Position numbers and translations under genes: made by a program. From contig CACBRY010000001.1 in NCBI GenBank assembly GCA_902541825.1, positions 95,924 to 136,826 of the forward strand: a DNA stretch of 40,903 nt, read 5' to 3'. The DNA comes from an uncultured Pelagibacteraceae bacterium (lineage in GTDB: Bacteria; Pseudomonadota; Alphaproteobacteria; Pelagibacterales; Pelagibacteraceae). The stretch's first letter is position 1; every line of letters begins with the position of its first letter. Below the pieces are notes generated by a model. That model saw only the letters and a list, made by a program, of their open reading frames with translations, did not search any database and was not told where the DNA came from. Shown here piece by piece: positions 17,025 through 25,117 of this stretch.

Positions 17025-17432
17025 TTTTTTTTTTAAAAAAATATAAAAAGCCCCACTGCCACCATCTTCAATTTCGGCATCAGTTATAGTTTTTATTTTT
17101 TTCATTAAGCTAGAATTATTTTTAATAAAATCAGGAACAGAATTTTTTAAAATACCAAATTTCTTTGAAATATATGGGTCTTTGTCGTTTTGAGAATGCA
17201 GTCCTTTACCGGTAACTATGGTAATTTTAGAGACTTTTTGATCAAAACACTCAGTTATAAAACTTTCAACTTTTTTGTTTGCTTCATCAAGTGTGTAACC
17301 ATGAAGATCTAATGATTTAGTAATATGAAATTTATTCTCTTTTTTTTCTAAATCTTTATTTGGTAACTTTTCATTTTTTTCTAAAAAGTCTTCCCAATCC
17401 TTTTTGTCTTTATCTGAAATATTACTGTTCAA
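17019..17432 (-). CDS. Smr-domain protein
   Basis: The 137-residue protein has a short charged N-terminal region and a C-terminal Smr domain: [20 protein letters not shown] (the LDLHG motif), [12 protein letters not shown] (the TGxGxHS motif) and a C-terminal [12 protein letters not shown]. Smr domains bind or cut nucleic acids (MutS2 tails and stand-alone nickases or ribosome-associated endonucleases), but the role of this alphaproteobacterial form is unknown. The start at 17432 abuts the end of the Tim44-like gene with no gap, so the two are probably co-transcribed. The stop overlaps hslU. Confidence 0.9.
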   Translation of the reverse strand: MNSNISDKDKKDWEDFLEKNEKLPNKDLEKKENKFHITKSLDLHGYTLDEANKKVESFITECFDQKVSKITIVTGKGLHSQNDKDPYISKKFGILKNSVPDFIKNNSSLMKKIKTITDAEIEDGGSGAFYIFLKKKL

Positions 17433-18029
17433 TTAAGAAAGGGTATCAACTAACTGCCAATTTGGATTATTAGTACTTGTATCTCTTGAAAATACCCAGG
17501 TATCATAAATCTTCTTAATCTTTTCGGGGTCTCCAGAAACTATCTTTTTATCTTTATCCCTAATACAAGTGATTACTTCACCTACAAATTCTACAGTTAC
17601 CTGTAAAATTTTTCCTAAATACTTGTGCTCTTTTATATTAGCTGAATTTACTCCAATAAAAGTAATTTCAGCAAGATGACCTCTTTTACCTCTTTCTTTT
17701 AGTGCAGTGTTAAACTGATCGTAAATTTTATTGCTTAATAAAGGCTTGCTTGTAGTTAATTTATTATCACTATCACCAAAGTCTGTAATAATAGTTTCGT
17801 ATGCTATTTTAGCACCTTTTAAAAAGTCTTTTTTTGCATTTTCATCAAAATCAGTTTTTTTATTTATTTTTGTTTCAGGATTAATATTTTTCAACATTTC
17901 CTCAAACTGTGGTGAGGCTTTTCCCTCAAAACCTGTTCTTTTACCTAAAATTCCTCTAAGTCTTAAAAAAATGAAACCAGCAATCATTGCTAATAAAATA
18001 ATATCGATGTACTCAAAACTATAATTCAT
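17433..18029 (-). CDS. Tim44-like domain protein (TimA-type), membrane anchored
   Basis: The 198-residue protein has one N-terminal membrane helix (DIILLAMIAGFIFLRLRGIL, residues 9-28), then GKRTGFEG, a short linker, and a C-terminal Tim44-like domain of about 140 residues (FLKGAKIAYETIITDFGDSD to VDTLS). Ending in W-F-S-R and NNPNWQLVDT is typical of the family. Alphaproteobacterial Tim44-like proteins are the proposed ancestors of the mitochondrial import component Tim44, but their bacterial role is unsettled. It is divergent from fxsA with 57 bases between starts; the Smr - Tim44 | fxsA - secB order is conserved in alphaproteobacteria, which supports the call. Confidence 0.86.
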   Translation of the reverse strand: MNYSFEYIDIILLAMIAGFIFLRLRGILGKRTGFEGKASPQFEEMLKNINPETKINKKTDFDENAKKDFLKGAKIAYETIITDFGDSDNKLTTSKPLLSNKIYDQFNTALKERGKRGHLAEITFIGVNSANIKEHKYLGKILQVTVEFVGEVITCIRDKDKKIVSGDPEKIKKIYDTWVFSRDTSTNNPNWQLVDTLS

Positions 18030-18086
18030 AGCCTAAACTTAATTACTATGTTGATTAATTTCAACTAACAATTACATTAAAGACAA

Positions 18087-18512
18087 ATGAACACAGTACT
18101 TTTAGCTGTTATTTTAATCCCAATTGTAGAGATTTACCTCTTTATAAAGATCGGGTCTCAAATAGGAGCCTTCAGCACCATATTCTTGGTATTTTTTACT
18201 GCGGTTTTAGGAGTGTACTATGCCAGATACGAAGGGTTTAACACTCTGAGATCTGGAATGACGCAAATAATTAAAAATCAAATTCCAACCCTCGAATTAA
18301 TTTCTGGTGCCGCAATAGCATTTGCAGCTATTCTCTTAATAATACCAGGATTTGCAACTGACTTGATTGGTTTCCTCTTAATCATCCCAATAACACGAAA
18401 GTTAATATTAGGAAGATTTAATAAAAAATTTGAAAATAAAGAGACGAAAAAGGATGATTTTATTGAGGGGGAATTTGAAGATATAGAAGATGACAATGAC
18501 AGAAAAATTTAA
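18087..18512 (+). CDS. fxsA: FxsA-family membrane protein
   Basis: The 141-residue protein has about three to four membrane helices: LLAVILIPIVEIYLFIKIG at the start (the LIxPxxEIxLLIxVG pattern of FxsA), FSTIFLVFFTAVLGVYYARYEG, and AIAFAAILLIIPGFATDLIGF (the conserved LLIPGFxTDxxGxLL segment). It ends in an acidic tail. FxsA relieves phage F exclusion when overexpressed in E. coli; its normal role is unknown. The acidic tail overlaps the secB start by 23 bases (17 if secB starts at 18496). Confidence 0.93.
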   Translation: MNTVLLAVILIPIVEIYLFIKIGSQIGAFSTIFLVFFTAVLGVYYARYEGFNTLRSGMTQIIKNQIPTLELISGAAIAFAAILLIIPGFATDLIGFLLIIPITRKLILGRFNKKFENKETKKDDFIEGEFEDIEDDNDRKI

Positions 18513-18918
18513 AATTTTAGCAAAATATATAAAAGATATGTCTAGTGAAACACCAGATGTTGAAACTTACATATCTGCAGGAAATAACATGGGTAAATAT
18601 CAATTAGATATTGATATCAAATCAATAGCCCTTAAAAATAAAACGATTGAGGTGAATATAACATTAAAATTTCAACACAAAGACACTCAAGTCAAAAAAT
18701 CTCATTTTGAAATTGTTTACGCTGTAGCAGTAAAAATTGATGAAACCATTAAAGAAAAAAAAGATCTAGAAAAAATTGTTCTATGTGATGTACCTAATTC
18801 AGTTTATCCAGACTTAGAAAAATCATTTTTAGATATGATGCATAATTCTGGATACCCTAATCTCAAATTAGAAAAAAAAATTGATTTTACAAAACTTTAT
18901 TTAGAAAGATTTAATTAA
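18490..18918 (+). CDS. secB: Protein-export chaperone SecB
   Basis: SecB holds preproteins unfolded and passes them to SecA. The 142-residue protein carries KILAKYIKDMSSETP at the start, VNITLKFQHKDTQVKKSHFEIVYAV in the middle and the hallmark CDVPNSVYPDLEKSFLDMMHNSGYPNL near the end. The first two in-frame ATGs are at 18490 and 18496; I keep 18490 but the second (MTEKFK) is equally plausible. It overlaps fxsA at the start and the opposing dnaQ by four bases at the stop. Confidence 0.95.
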   Translation: MTMTEKFKILAKYIKDMSSETPDVETYISAGNNMGKYQLDIDIKSIALKNKTIEVNITLKFQHKDTQVKKSHFEIVYAVAVKIDETIKEKKDLEKIVLCDVPNSVYPDLEKSFLDMMHNSGYPNLKLEKKIDFTKLYLERFN

Positions 18919-19577
18919 TAGAAGTTTTTTTTAAGAAAAGTTTTTAAATAAATTTGGTGATTTTTTAGTTCTTCAGGAGACGGTTTGATGACCTTGGTAG
19001 AATAGATAACTTTTCCAGTATTTAATTTTGAAACTTCTTCCTCTTTATTTTTAAAATCTAATGTTGGTTCTTTTTGATCTATTAAATTTATATAGACCTT
19101 AGATAGCAAATCACAATCAATAAGCGCAGTATGTTGTATTCTTTTGGAGTTGTCTATCCTATATCTCTTACATAAAGCATCCAAACTTATTTGGGATCCA
19201 GGAAATTTATTTTTGGCTAATGATACCGTGTCTATTATTTCATTATCAATTTTGTTTTTTCCGATAATCTGTAGTTCATTATTTAAATGAGATAAATCAA
19301 ATTCTGCGTTATGAATTATTAATCTTTTATCTTTAATAAATCTTAGAAAATCATCAGCTATATCTCTAAATTTCATTTTGTCTGATAAAAAACTATCTGA
19401 ATATCCATGCACTTCGAAAGCTTTCTCAGATACTTTTCTTTCAGGATTTAAATAACAATGAAATTGTTTTTTTGTCGGTATTAAATTATCTAACTCAATA
19501 CACCCTATTTCTACAATTCTATGCCCTTCTTTAACTGAAAGACCAGTTGTTTCTGTGTCTAAGACAATTTCTTTCAT
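18915..19577 (-). CDS. dnaQ: DNA polymerase III epsilon subunit (3'-5' exonuclease)
   Basis: DnaQ is the proofreading exonuclease of the replicative polymerase. The 220-residue protein has ExoI EIVLDTETTGLS with the paired Asp and Glu (residues 7 and 9), ExoII IHNAEFDLSHL, and ExoIII-epsilon HTALIDCDLLSKVY with the catalytic His and Asp. The DEDDh set is therefore complete. The C-terminal part after about residue 185 is the usual tether to the alpha subunit. It is the last gene of the ppsR-maf-aroE-coaE-dnaQ transcript, overlapping coaE by four bases. Confidence 0.95.
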   Translation of the reverse strand: MKEIVLDTETTGLSVKEGHRIVEIGCIELDNLIPTKKQFHCYLNPERKVSEKAFEVHGYSDSFLSDKMKFRDIADDFLRFIKDKRLIIHNAEFDLSHLNNELQIIGKNKIDNEIIDTVSLAKNKFPGSQISLDALCKRYRIDNSKRIQHTALIDCDLLSKVYINLIDQKEPTLDFKNKEEEVSKLNTGKVIYSTKVIKPSPEELKNHQIYLKTFLKKNFY

Positions 19578-20143
19578 ACTAAATTTTTTATAATTTCCTT
19601 TACTCTAACTTTAACAGAATTTTTTTTAAAATTGTTCTTAATTATAAATTGAGACTTTTTCTTTTTTAAGACAAGCGACAGTTGCATCTTTTTAAAATTA
19701 TTTAGTATTTCCATATTAAAATTTTTTCGTTTTTTTAATCTTTTTAAAATTTCTGATTTCTTAGACTCAACAAAAATTAATATATCTTTTTTTTTATTAA
19801 TCTTATTCTCCAATAGAAGAGGAATATCTAATACAACAAATTTTTTATTTTTGTTCTTTCTTAAAAAATCATTCATTTTTTTTCTAACTTCACGATGAAC
19901 AATCATAATAATTCTTTTTAAATTTTTCCTATTAGATAAAATTGCATTAATAATTTCTTTTTTTTTTACGGGAAAAGAATCAAAATAATTTGGAAGTTCT
20001 TTTTTTAATTTTTGAAAAACTTTTCTGTTATATTTATAAATTTTAGCAACTTCTAAATCAGCGTTAAATACAGGAAAACCAAAACATTTAGCTATGTAAG
20101 TTTTGCCAGAACCTATATCTCCTAAAATACCTATTCTTTTCAT
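19574..20143 (-). CDS. coaE: Dephospho-CoA kinase
   Basis: CoaE phosphorylates dephospho-CoA in the last step of coenzyme A synthesis. The 189-residue protein has a P-loop GILGDIGSGKTYIAK (residues 4-18), where the usual GGIGSGKS is changed to GDIGSGKT. The substrate strand PVFNADLEVAKIY is present, as are IVHREVRKKM (family HPxVR), the lid-proximal LDIPLLLEN and SQFIIKNNF near the C-terminus. It is extremely lysine-rich, more so than the neighbouring genes. Position between aroE and dnaQ is conserved in alphaproteobacteria and supports the call. Confidence 0.92.
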   Translation of the reverse strand: MKRIGILGDIGSGKTYIAKCFGFPVFNADLEVAKIYKYNRKVFQKLKKELPNYFDSFPVKKKEIINAILSNRKNLKRIIMIVHREVRKKMNDFLRKNKNKKFVVLDIPLLLENKINKKKDILIFVESKKSEILKRLKKRKNFNMEILNNFKKMQLSLVLKKKKSQFIIKNNFKKNSVKVRVKEIIKNLV

Positions 20144-20934
20144 AAATCTAATAATTTCTTTAATTCTTCGTTAATTTCTGGTTCAACCCCGTGCCATAAT
20201 TTAAACGCCTCTAAAGCCTGATAAATAAACATCATTTTACCATTAGAAATCTGACAGCCTAAATTTTTTCCAGTTCTTAAAAAATTGGTCTCTTTTGGAT
20301 TGTAGATAACATCATAGAATAGTTTTGTTTTATTCATGTTTTTGAAGTTCAAACCAATGTTATCTTCTTTATTTAAGCCTAGACTGGTGGCATTAATAAT
20401 CATATCAAATTCAGGTTGATCTCCCCAGTCAACCACGCTGATATTTGAAAAATATTTTTTTAAGTTTTCAGTTTTTTGCTTAGTTCTATTACTTACTATA
20501 ATTTTAGAAGTACCTAGTTTTTCTAAAACATAAATTATAGAAGGTACAACGCCTCCGGCTCCCAATATAAATATTGTTTTATTTTCTAAATTAAATTGGG
20601 TTTCCTTTAAACTCAATTCAAAACCTTTTATGTCAGTGTTATGACCGATTAGTTTTTTATCTTGTTTGTATATAGTATTAACAGATTGCGTAATTTGAGA
20701 CTCTTTACTTAGCGTATCCAAAAAAGGAATGACATCACTTTTATAAGGGACAGTAACATTTATTCCATCTAATTTATCCTCCCTAATTTCAGAAATAATT
20801 TTTTGGATTTCGCTTTTATCTATTTTTTTTCTATCATAATTTGCATCAATATTATTTTTTTCAAACCAATAATTATGTAATTTAGGTGATAGTGAATGCT
20901 CAATAGGATTTCCAATTACAAGATATTTTTTCAT
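20140..20934 (-). CDS. aroE: Shikimate dehydrogenase (NADP+)
   Basis: AroE reduces 3-dehydroshikimate to shikimate in aromatic amino acid synthesis. The 264-residue protein shows GNPIEHSLSPKLHNYWF at the start with the shikimate-binding SLS motif, GINVTVPYKSDVIPFLD with the catalytic Lys in PYK, HNTDIKGFELSL with the catalytic Asp, and the NADP loop ILGAGGVVPS followed by SNRTKQK. Overlaps of four bases on both sides place it tightly in the ppsR-maf-aroE-coaE-dnaQ cluster. Confidence 0.95.
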   Translation of the reverse strand: MKKYLVIGNPIEHSLSPKLHNYWFEKNNIDANYDRKKIDKSEIQKIISEIREDKLDGINVTVPYKSDVIPFLDTLSKESQITQSVNTIYKQDKKLIGHNTDIKGFELSLKETQFNLENKTIFILGAGGVVPSIIYVLEKLGTSKIIVSNRTKQKTENLKKYFSNISVVDWGDQPEFDMIINATSLGLNKEDNIGLNFKNMNKTKLFYDVIYNPKETNFLRTGKNLGCQISNGKMMFIYQALEAFKLWHGVEPEINEELKKLLDL

Positions 20935-21515
20935 TTATAGTTATCTAAATATTTTTTAATTTTTTCAATTGGAAGTCCCATTATTGTATTTTCGTTTCCA
21001 TCAATACTTGAGAATAAATCTCTTCCCTCACCCTCTATCTGATAAACATTATAAGCATATAACGCCTCATCCGAAATTTTTGATAAATATTCTTTTAGTT
21101 CTTTCTCTGTCATTTTTTTCATTGTCAGTAATGCTTTATCAGTATGATTCCATACCATAGATCCGTTTTTGGAGATACAAACTGAGCTTATTAAATAATG
21201 TTTTTTACCATTGAGTTTTTTTAAAATTCCTAAAGCTTCATTTCTATCGTTAGGTTTTGATATCAGTTCTCCCTCTAAGTCAATTACACTGTCAGCACCC
21301 AAAACTAAATCATCAACATATTTATTGCTTACTTTGTTAGCTTTTAATTCAGCTAAATTTTTTGATATGATTTCAGGTGTAGCTTTTTCTTTTAATAAAC
21401 TTAGTTTCACAATATCTTCATCTACATTTGATGGTTTTACCTCATTTAAAATATCATTTTCGTCCAATATTTTTTTTCTAACCTTGCTTTTAGAAGCTAG
21501 AATAATTTTAGGCAT
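20931..21515 (-). CDS. maf: Maf-family nucleotide pyrophosphatase
   Basis: The 194-residue protein carries IILASKSKVRKKIL (family LASxSPRRxxLL), DDLVLGADSVIDLEGELISKP with the metal-binding Asp, HYLISSVCI and the C-terminal YAYNVYQIEGEG, where canonical Maf has AGxYxIQGxG. Maf proteins hydrolyse canonical and modified nucleoside triphosphates to monophosphates. The usual Gly-Gly-Tyr-turn is altered to YNVYQIEGEGRDLF, which may shift specificity; the subgroup (dTTP/UTP or m7GTP type) cannot be assigned by eye. It overlaps ppsR by eight bases. Confidence 0.92.
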   Translation of the reverse strand: MPKIILASKSKVRKKILDENDILNEVKPSNVDEDIVKLSLLKEKATPEIISKNLAELKANKVSNKYVDDLVLGADSVIDLEGELISKPNDRNEALGILKKLNGKKHYLISSVCISKNGSMVWNHTDKALLTMKKMTEKELKEYLSKISDEALYAYNVYQIEGEGRDLFSSIDGNENTIMGLPIEKIKKYLDNYK

Positions 21516-22332
21516 TTTCTTTGTATATTTCGTATATTTTGATTACAGAGGCTGCGGTTTCCTCTACAGATTTTCGTGTTACATCAATGAGTGGCCATTT
21601 ATATTTTTTGAAAGTATTTTTTGCCATATCTACTTCTTTTTTAATTTGTTCCAAATCTGTATATAATTTATTTTTATTTTCTTTAAGAGAATTCATCCTG
21701 TTTTTTCTAATTTCTACAAGTCTTTCTGGCTCGGTATTTAATCCAATAATGCATGAGATTTTAGGGTTCTCTCTTAAAACTTCTGGTAAAGAGTTTTCAT
21801 TTATCAAAGGTATGTTGGATGTTTTAAAACCTTTGTTAGCTAAAAAGATTGCGGTTGGGGTTTTGCTTGTTCTGCTTACTCCTAACAAAATTATATCAGA
21901 CTCTTTTATTTCTTTTACAAGATTGCCATCATCATGGTTCATTGTAAATTGAATTGCTTCGATTCTTTTATAATATTCTTCATCAAGAGCATATTGTCCA
22001 CTTGGTTGGTGTGAGGCTTTTTGATTTAAAAGTTTTGAAAAACTTAATATTAGATCACCTAACACCCCAAAGCATGGAATTTTTTTCGTGTCACTATTTT
22101 TTGCAAGATACTTTGCCAAATTACTATCAACAATGGAGTATAAGATTATTGAGTTTTTTTCTTTTTCTGCACTTTCTAAAATTTTTATAATTTGATTTTC
22201 TGTTCTGGTAAAAGAATAAGTATGTATTTTATAATTTATATTTTTAAATTGGGCTTTGATGGCTATAAAAATTCGATCAAGAGTTTCACCAGTTGCATCT
22301 GATATAAGATAAATTTGATATAAATTACTCAT
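21508..22332 (-). CDS. ppsR: Pyruvate phosphate dikinase / PEP synthase regulatory protein (DUF299)
   Basis: The 274-residue DUF299 protein is a bifunctional kinase and Pi-dependent phosphorylase that switches pyruvate phosphate dikinase or PEP synthase off and on. It starts YQIYLISDATGETLDRI, has the nucleotide-binding P-loop-like LGVSRTSKTPTAIFLANKG (about residues 149-167), and GLNTEPERLVEIRKNRM near the end. Its start is the left border of the putative replication origin. A DnaA-box-like site lies nine bases upstream of the start codon. The ppsR homologue is the gene that flanks the origin in Caulobacter and Rickettsia, as far as I recall. Confidence 0.93.
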   Translation of the reverse strand: MSNLYQIYLISDATGETLDRIFIAIKAQFKNINYKIHTYSFTRTENQIIKILESAEKEKNSIILYSIVDSNLAKYLAKNSDTKKIPCFGVLGDLILSFSKLLNQKASHQPSGQYALDEEYYKRIEAIQFTMNHDDGNLVKEIKESDIILLGVSRTSKTPTAIFLANKGFKTSNIPLINENSLPEVLRENPKISCIIGLNTEPERLVEIRKNRMNSLKENKNKLYTDLEQIKKEVDMAKNTFKKYKWPLIDVTRKSVEETAASVIKIYEIYKENA

Positions 22333-22340
22333 GTATAATG

Positions 22341-22349
22341 TGTGTATAA
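22341..22349 (-). promoter_or_regulatory. DnaA-box-like site (TTATACACA)
   Basis: The plus strand reads TGTGTATAA, the reverse complement of TTATACACA, a full match to TTATNCACA. It begins nine bases from the ppsR start codon, so it could also affect ppsR transcription. A weaker TTATACATG repeat lies next to it on the same strand. In such AT-rich DNA chance matches occur, so the location matters more than the match. Confidence 0.5.
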
Positions 22350-22565
22350 ATTTGTAATATTTTTATCATCATTGAAAATTTTCCATATTTTTAAATTTAT
22401 GCTGTAAAACAATGCTTTTATTAACAAAATTAAACATGTTAAAATCTCCAGTAATCATTCGGTGTATTTAGTTAATAAGCTTCAATTTTGCGTATATATT
22501 TATTAAAATTTAAACTCTAAATGTTAACAAACTGTTTATAAAATGTTCAATAAATTTAATCACCA

Positions 22566-22574
22566 TTATTCACA
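22566..22574 (+). promoter_or_regulatory. DnaA-box-like site (TTATTCACA)
   Basis: TTATTCACA fits TTATNCACA exactly and lies 42 bases before the hemE start. Together with the site at 22341-22349 it brackets the AT-rich gap. Confidence 0.5.
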
Positions 22575-22615
22575 GAATATACTAACATTACAATTAATTA
22601 TATTTAATTATTAAT

Positions 22616-23617
22616 ATGTCTCCAATCGAAGAAGTAATAATAAACAAGAAAAGTGATATTAATCCTATTTGGATAATGAGACAGGCTGGTAGATATTTAC
22701 CTGAATTTAGAGAAATAAGAAAACAAAATCCTGATTTTATCAAATTATGTCTTAACGAAAAATTATCAAGTGAGATCACCTTACAACCTTTGAAAAGATT
22801 CGATTTGGATGCAGCAATAATTTTTTCTGATATCTTAATGTTACCATATGGCTTAAATCAAACTGTTGAATTTAAAAAAAATGTAGGCCCATTACTTGGT
22901 AACTTTGACTTAAAAGAAATTTCAAATATTGAAGAAGTTGAATTTGTAGAAAAACTATCTTCCGTCTATGAATTAATTAAATTAGTAAGTAATTCTCAAT
23001 TTACTAAAAATAAAACTACCATAGGATTTGTTGGAGCACCGTGGACTTTATTGGTTTATATGATAAATAAAAAATCACCAAAATTAAGCTTGAATGAAAA
23101 TTTTTTTGAAGACAAATATTTAATTGATAAAATTCTTAAAATTTTAGATAAATTTTTAAAAATACATATCAAAAATCAAATTGATAGTGGTGCTCAGATA
23201 ATTCAAATCTTTGATAGTTGGGCTGGTCTGCTAAAAGAAAAAGATTTACCTCATTACATTTATGACCCCACTTTAAGCTTGGTTAATTATACTAAATCCT
23301 TAAATGCGCCCGTTATCTGCTTTCCAAGAGGTATTAAAAATTACAAAAATTATTGTGAAATTATTAAACCAGACGCAATTTGCATTGATTATGAGGTTGA
23401 TCCAGCCAAAATTAATAAAGAAATAAACATTCCTGTTCAAGGTGGAATGGACCCAAAGCTTTTGCTTTCTGATAAAGAAAACTTAAAAAAAGAAACAACG
23501 AAATATTTAGATATATTTAAAGATCATCCATATATATTTAATTTAGGGCATGGCGTTCTTCCAGAAACGGACCCTAATATGATGGACTATTTAGTAAAAA
23601 CTGTGAAAGATTATTAA
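22616..23617 (+). CDS. hemE: Uroporphyrinogen decarboxylase
   Basis: HemE removes four carboxyl groups from uroporphyrinogen III to give coproporphyrinogen III in haem synthesis. The 333-residue barrel protein carries the signature PIWIMRQAGRYLPEFRE (about residues 17-33), FSDILMLPYGL (about 69-79), GFVGAPWTLLVYMI, IFDSWAGLL, and the C-terminal FNLGHGVLPETDPNM. All main substrate-contact motifs are present. It is the first gene to the right of the origin candidate and overlaps hemH as TAATG, so hemE-hemH-hemJ look like one operon. Confidence 0.97.
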   Translation: MSPIEEVIINKKSDINPIWIMRQAGRYLPEFREIRKQNPDFIKLCLNEKLSSEITLQPLKRFDLDAAIIFSDILMLPYGLNQTVEFKKNVGPLLGNFDLKEISNIEEVEFVEKLSSVYELIKLVSNSQFTKNKTTIGFVGAPWTLLVYMINKKSPKLSLNENFFEDKYLIDKILKILDKFLKIHIKNQIDSGAQIIQIFDSWAGLLKEKDLPHYIYDPTLSLVNYTKSLNAPVICFPRGIKNYKNYCEIIKPDAICIDYEVDPAKINKEINIPVQGGMDPKLLLSDKENLKKETTKYLDIFKDHPYIFNLGHGVLPETDPNMMDYLVKTVKDY

Positions 23618-24615
23618 TGAAAAAAAAAATAGAACACCCGCCAGTTAATTTCGGAAAAACAGGAGTTTTAATTGTCAATCTTGGAACTCCTGACTCAACA
23701 AGTTGGTTTGATATAAGAAAATACTTAAAAGAATTTTTATCAGATAGGAGAGTAATCGAAGTTAACCCGATAATTTGGCAAATCATATTAAATGTTATTA
23801 TATTAACTTTTCGGCCATCCAAAACAGCCAAGGCTTATAAAGAAATTTGGATGAAAGACAAAAACATTTCTCCTCTTTTGCATTATACGCAAAGGCAAGC
23901 AGAAAAGCTTTCAAACCTAATATCTGAAAAAAACTTAATAATAGATTATGCTATGAGATATGGAAATCCTAGCATAAGAAGTAAAATTGCAACCCTTCAT
24001 GAAACGGGTTGTGAAAATTTAATAATTCTTCCTCTTTATCCCCAATATGCTGCGGCAACCACTGCAACTGTCTGTGATGAAGTATATAGAACTCTTATGA
24101 AAATGAGATGGCAACCATCACTAAAAATAGTGCCACATTATGAGTCGGATCCATTATATATAGAAGCGCTCGTAAATTCTTTGAATAAAAAAATTAAAGA
24201 AATAAATTGGAAGCCAGATTTGATATTAGCTTCTTATCATGGAATACCTCAAAAATATTTTGATAAGGGCGATCCTTATCATTGCTATTGTCACAAGACC
24301 ACGAGACTAATATCAGAAAAGTTTACTTCAATTGAAATTAAGACAACATTCCAATCTAGATTTGGTCCTGAAAAATGGCTTCAACCTTACACAGATAAAA
24401 CTTTAGAAAATTTACCCAAAGAAGGTAAAAAAAATGTTTTGGCCATATGTCCAGGATTTTCCTCAGACTGCGTCGAAACTTTAGAGGAAATCCAAATTCA
24501 AGGAAAAGAGAGTTTTTTAGAATCTGGTGGAGAAAACTTTGATATGGTACCGTGTTTGAACGATAATGACGATCACATAATTTTATTAAAATCTTTAATT
24601 CAAAAAAACATTTGA
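23617..24615 (+). CDS. hemH: Ferrochelatase
   Basis: HemH inserts Fe2+ into protoporphyrin IX to form haem at the inner membrane. The 332-residue protein shows VLIVNLGTPDS near the N-terminus, LPLYPQYAAATTATV, the signature SYHGIPQKYFDKGDPYHCYC with the metal-site His, FQSRFGPEKWLQPYTDKTL, and FSSDCVETLEEI, where the family has the second metal ligand Glu. Length and motifs are standard. It lies three bases before hemJ. Confidence 0.96.
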   Translation: MKKKIEHPPVNFGKTGVLIVNLGTPDSTSWFDIRKYLKEFLSDRRVIEVNPIIWQIILNVIILTFRPSKTAKAYKEIWMKDKNISPLLHYTQRQAEKLSNLISEKNLIIDYAMRYGNPSIRSKIATLHETGCENLIILPLYPQYAAATTATVCDEVYRTLMKMRWQPSLKIVPHYESDPLYIEALVNSLNKKIKEINWKPDLILASYHGIPQKYFDKGDPYHCYCHKTTRLISEKFTSIEIKTTFQSRFGPEKWLQPYTDKTLENLPKEGKKNVLAICPGFSSDCVETLEEIQIQGKESFLESGGENFDMVPCLNDNDDHIILLKSLIQKNI

Positions 24616-24618
24616 TTA

Positions 24619-25053
24619 ATGAACACTTACTTACTTTTTAAATCGTTACATTTGATATCTGTCATTTCTTGGATGGCTGGATTGTTATATCTCCCAAGAA
24701 TTTTCGTTTATCATTCTCAAAACAACACTCAGCCAATTATATCAGAGGTGTTTAAGGTTATGGAAAGAAAACTATTTTTTTATATCATGACACCAGCAAT
24801 GATGTTATCTTGGCTATTTGGCTTGCTTCTTATTCACGAAATAGGATTTGAAAAACTTGGACAAACTTGGATGATTTTGAAATTGATATTTGTGGTTATT
24901 TTAACAATTTATCATTTTTATCTTGGTCGTATTTTAGGACAGTTTAAATTTGACCTTAATACGCATTCACATAAATTTTATCGATTTATAAATGAAATAC
25001 CCACATTATTGCTTATTTTAATCATATTTGTTGTAGTTTTTAAGCCTATCTAG
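24619..25053 (+). CDS. hemJ: Protoporphyrinogen IX oxidase, HemJ type
   Basis: The 144-residue membrane protein has four helices and the HemJ pattern: LFKSLHLISVISWMAGLLYLPRIFVYH with the conserved His, the Arg/Lys pair in MERKLFFYIMTPAM, a central LMI-like helix, and ILTIYHFYLGR with the second His. It completes haem synthesis by oxidising protoporphyrinogen IX. Its place directly behind hemE and hemH makes the role assignment strong. The oxygen-independent HemG and flavin HemY types are not in this window. Confidence 0.92.
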   Translation: MNTYLLFKSLHLISVISWMAGLLYLPRIFVYHSQNNTQPIISEVFKVMERKLFFYIMTPAMMLSWLFGLLLIHEIGFEKLGQTWMILKLIFVVILTIYHFYLGRILGQFKFDLNTHSHKFYRFINEIPTLLLILIIFVVVFKPI

Positions 25054-25117
25054 GGTTGAAAATTTGCAAATAGCATATATATTTAATTTATCATTAAGTC
25101 CTTAATAATCTCTAATC

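Larger units (their letters stand above)
22333..22615. other. Candidate chromosomal replication origin (oriC) between ppsR and hemE
   Basis: This 283-base gap is the longest in the window and very AT-rich. It contains two sites that fit the DnaA-box consensus TTATNCACA exactly: TGTGTATAA at 22341-22349 (minus orientation) and TTATTCACA at 22566-22574 (plus). There is also a one-mismatch site TGTTTATAA at 22533-22541 and a TTAAC/GTTAA inverted pair at 22421-22442. Genes are transcribed away from it on both sides, and parABS lies about 8 kb to the right. In Caulobacter and Rickettsia the origin lies between the same two flanking genes. It also has to hold the ppsR and hemE promoters. Confidence 0.62.

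Noticed and set aside
21521-21952. 143-residue plus-strand ORF opposite ppsR
   Set aside because: It is a shadow of the well-supported ppsR gene; its composition is that of an antisense frame and it shows no recognisable motif.
22421-22442. Three TTAA tetramers at nine-base intervals (TTAACAAAATTAAACATGTTAA), resembling a CtrA-binding cluster near the origin
   Set aside because: CtrA sites are TTAA-N7-TTAA, whereas the spacing here is five bases. TTAA is frequent in such AT-rich DNA. Kept only as a detail of the origin candidate.
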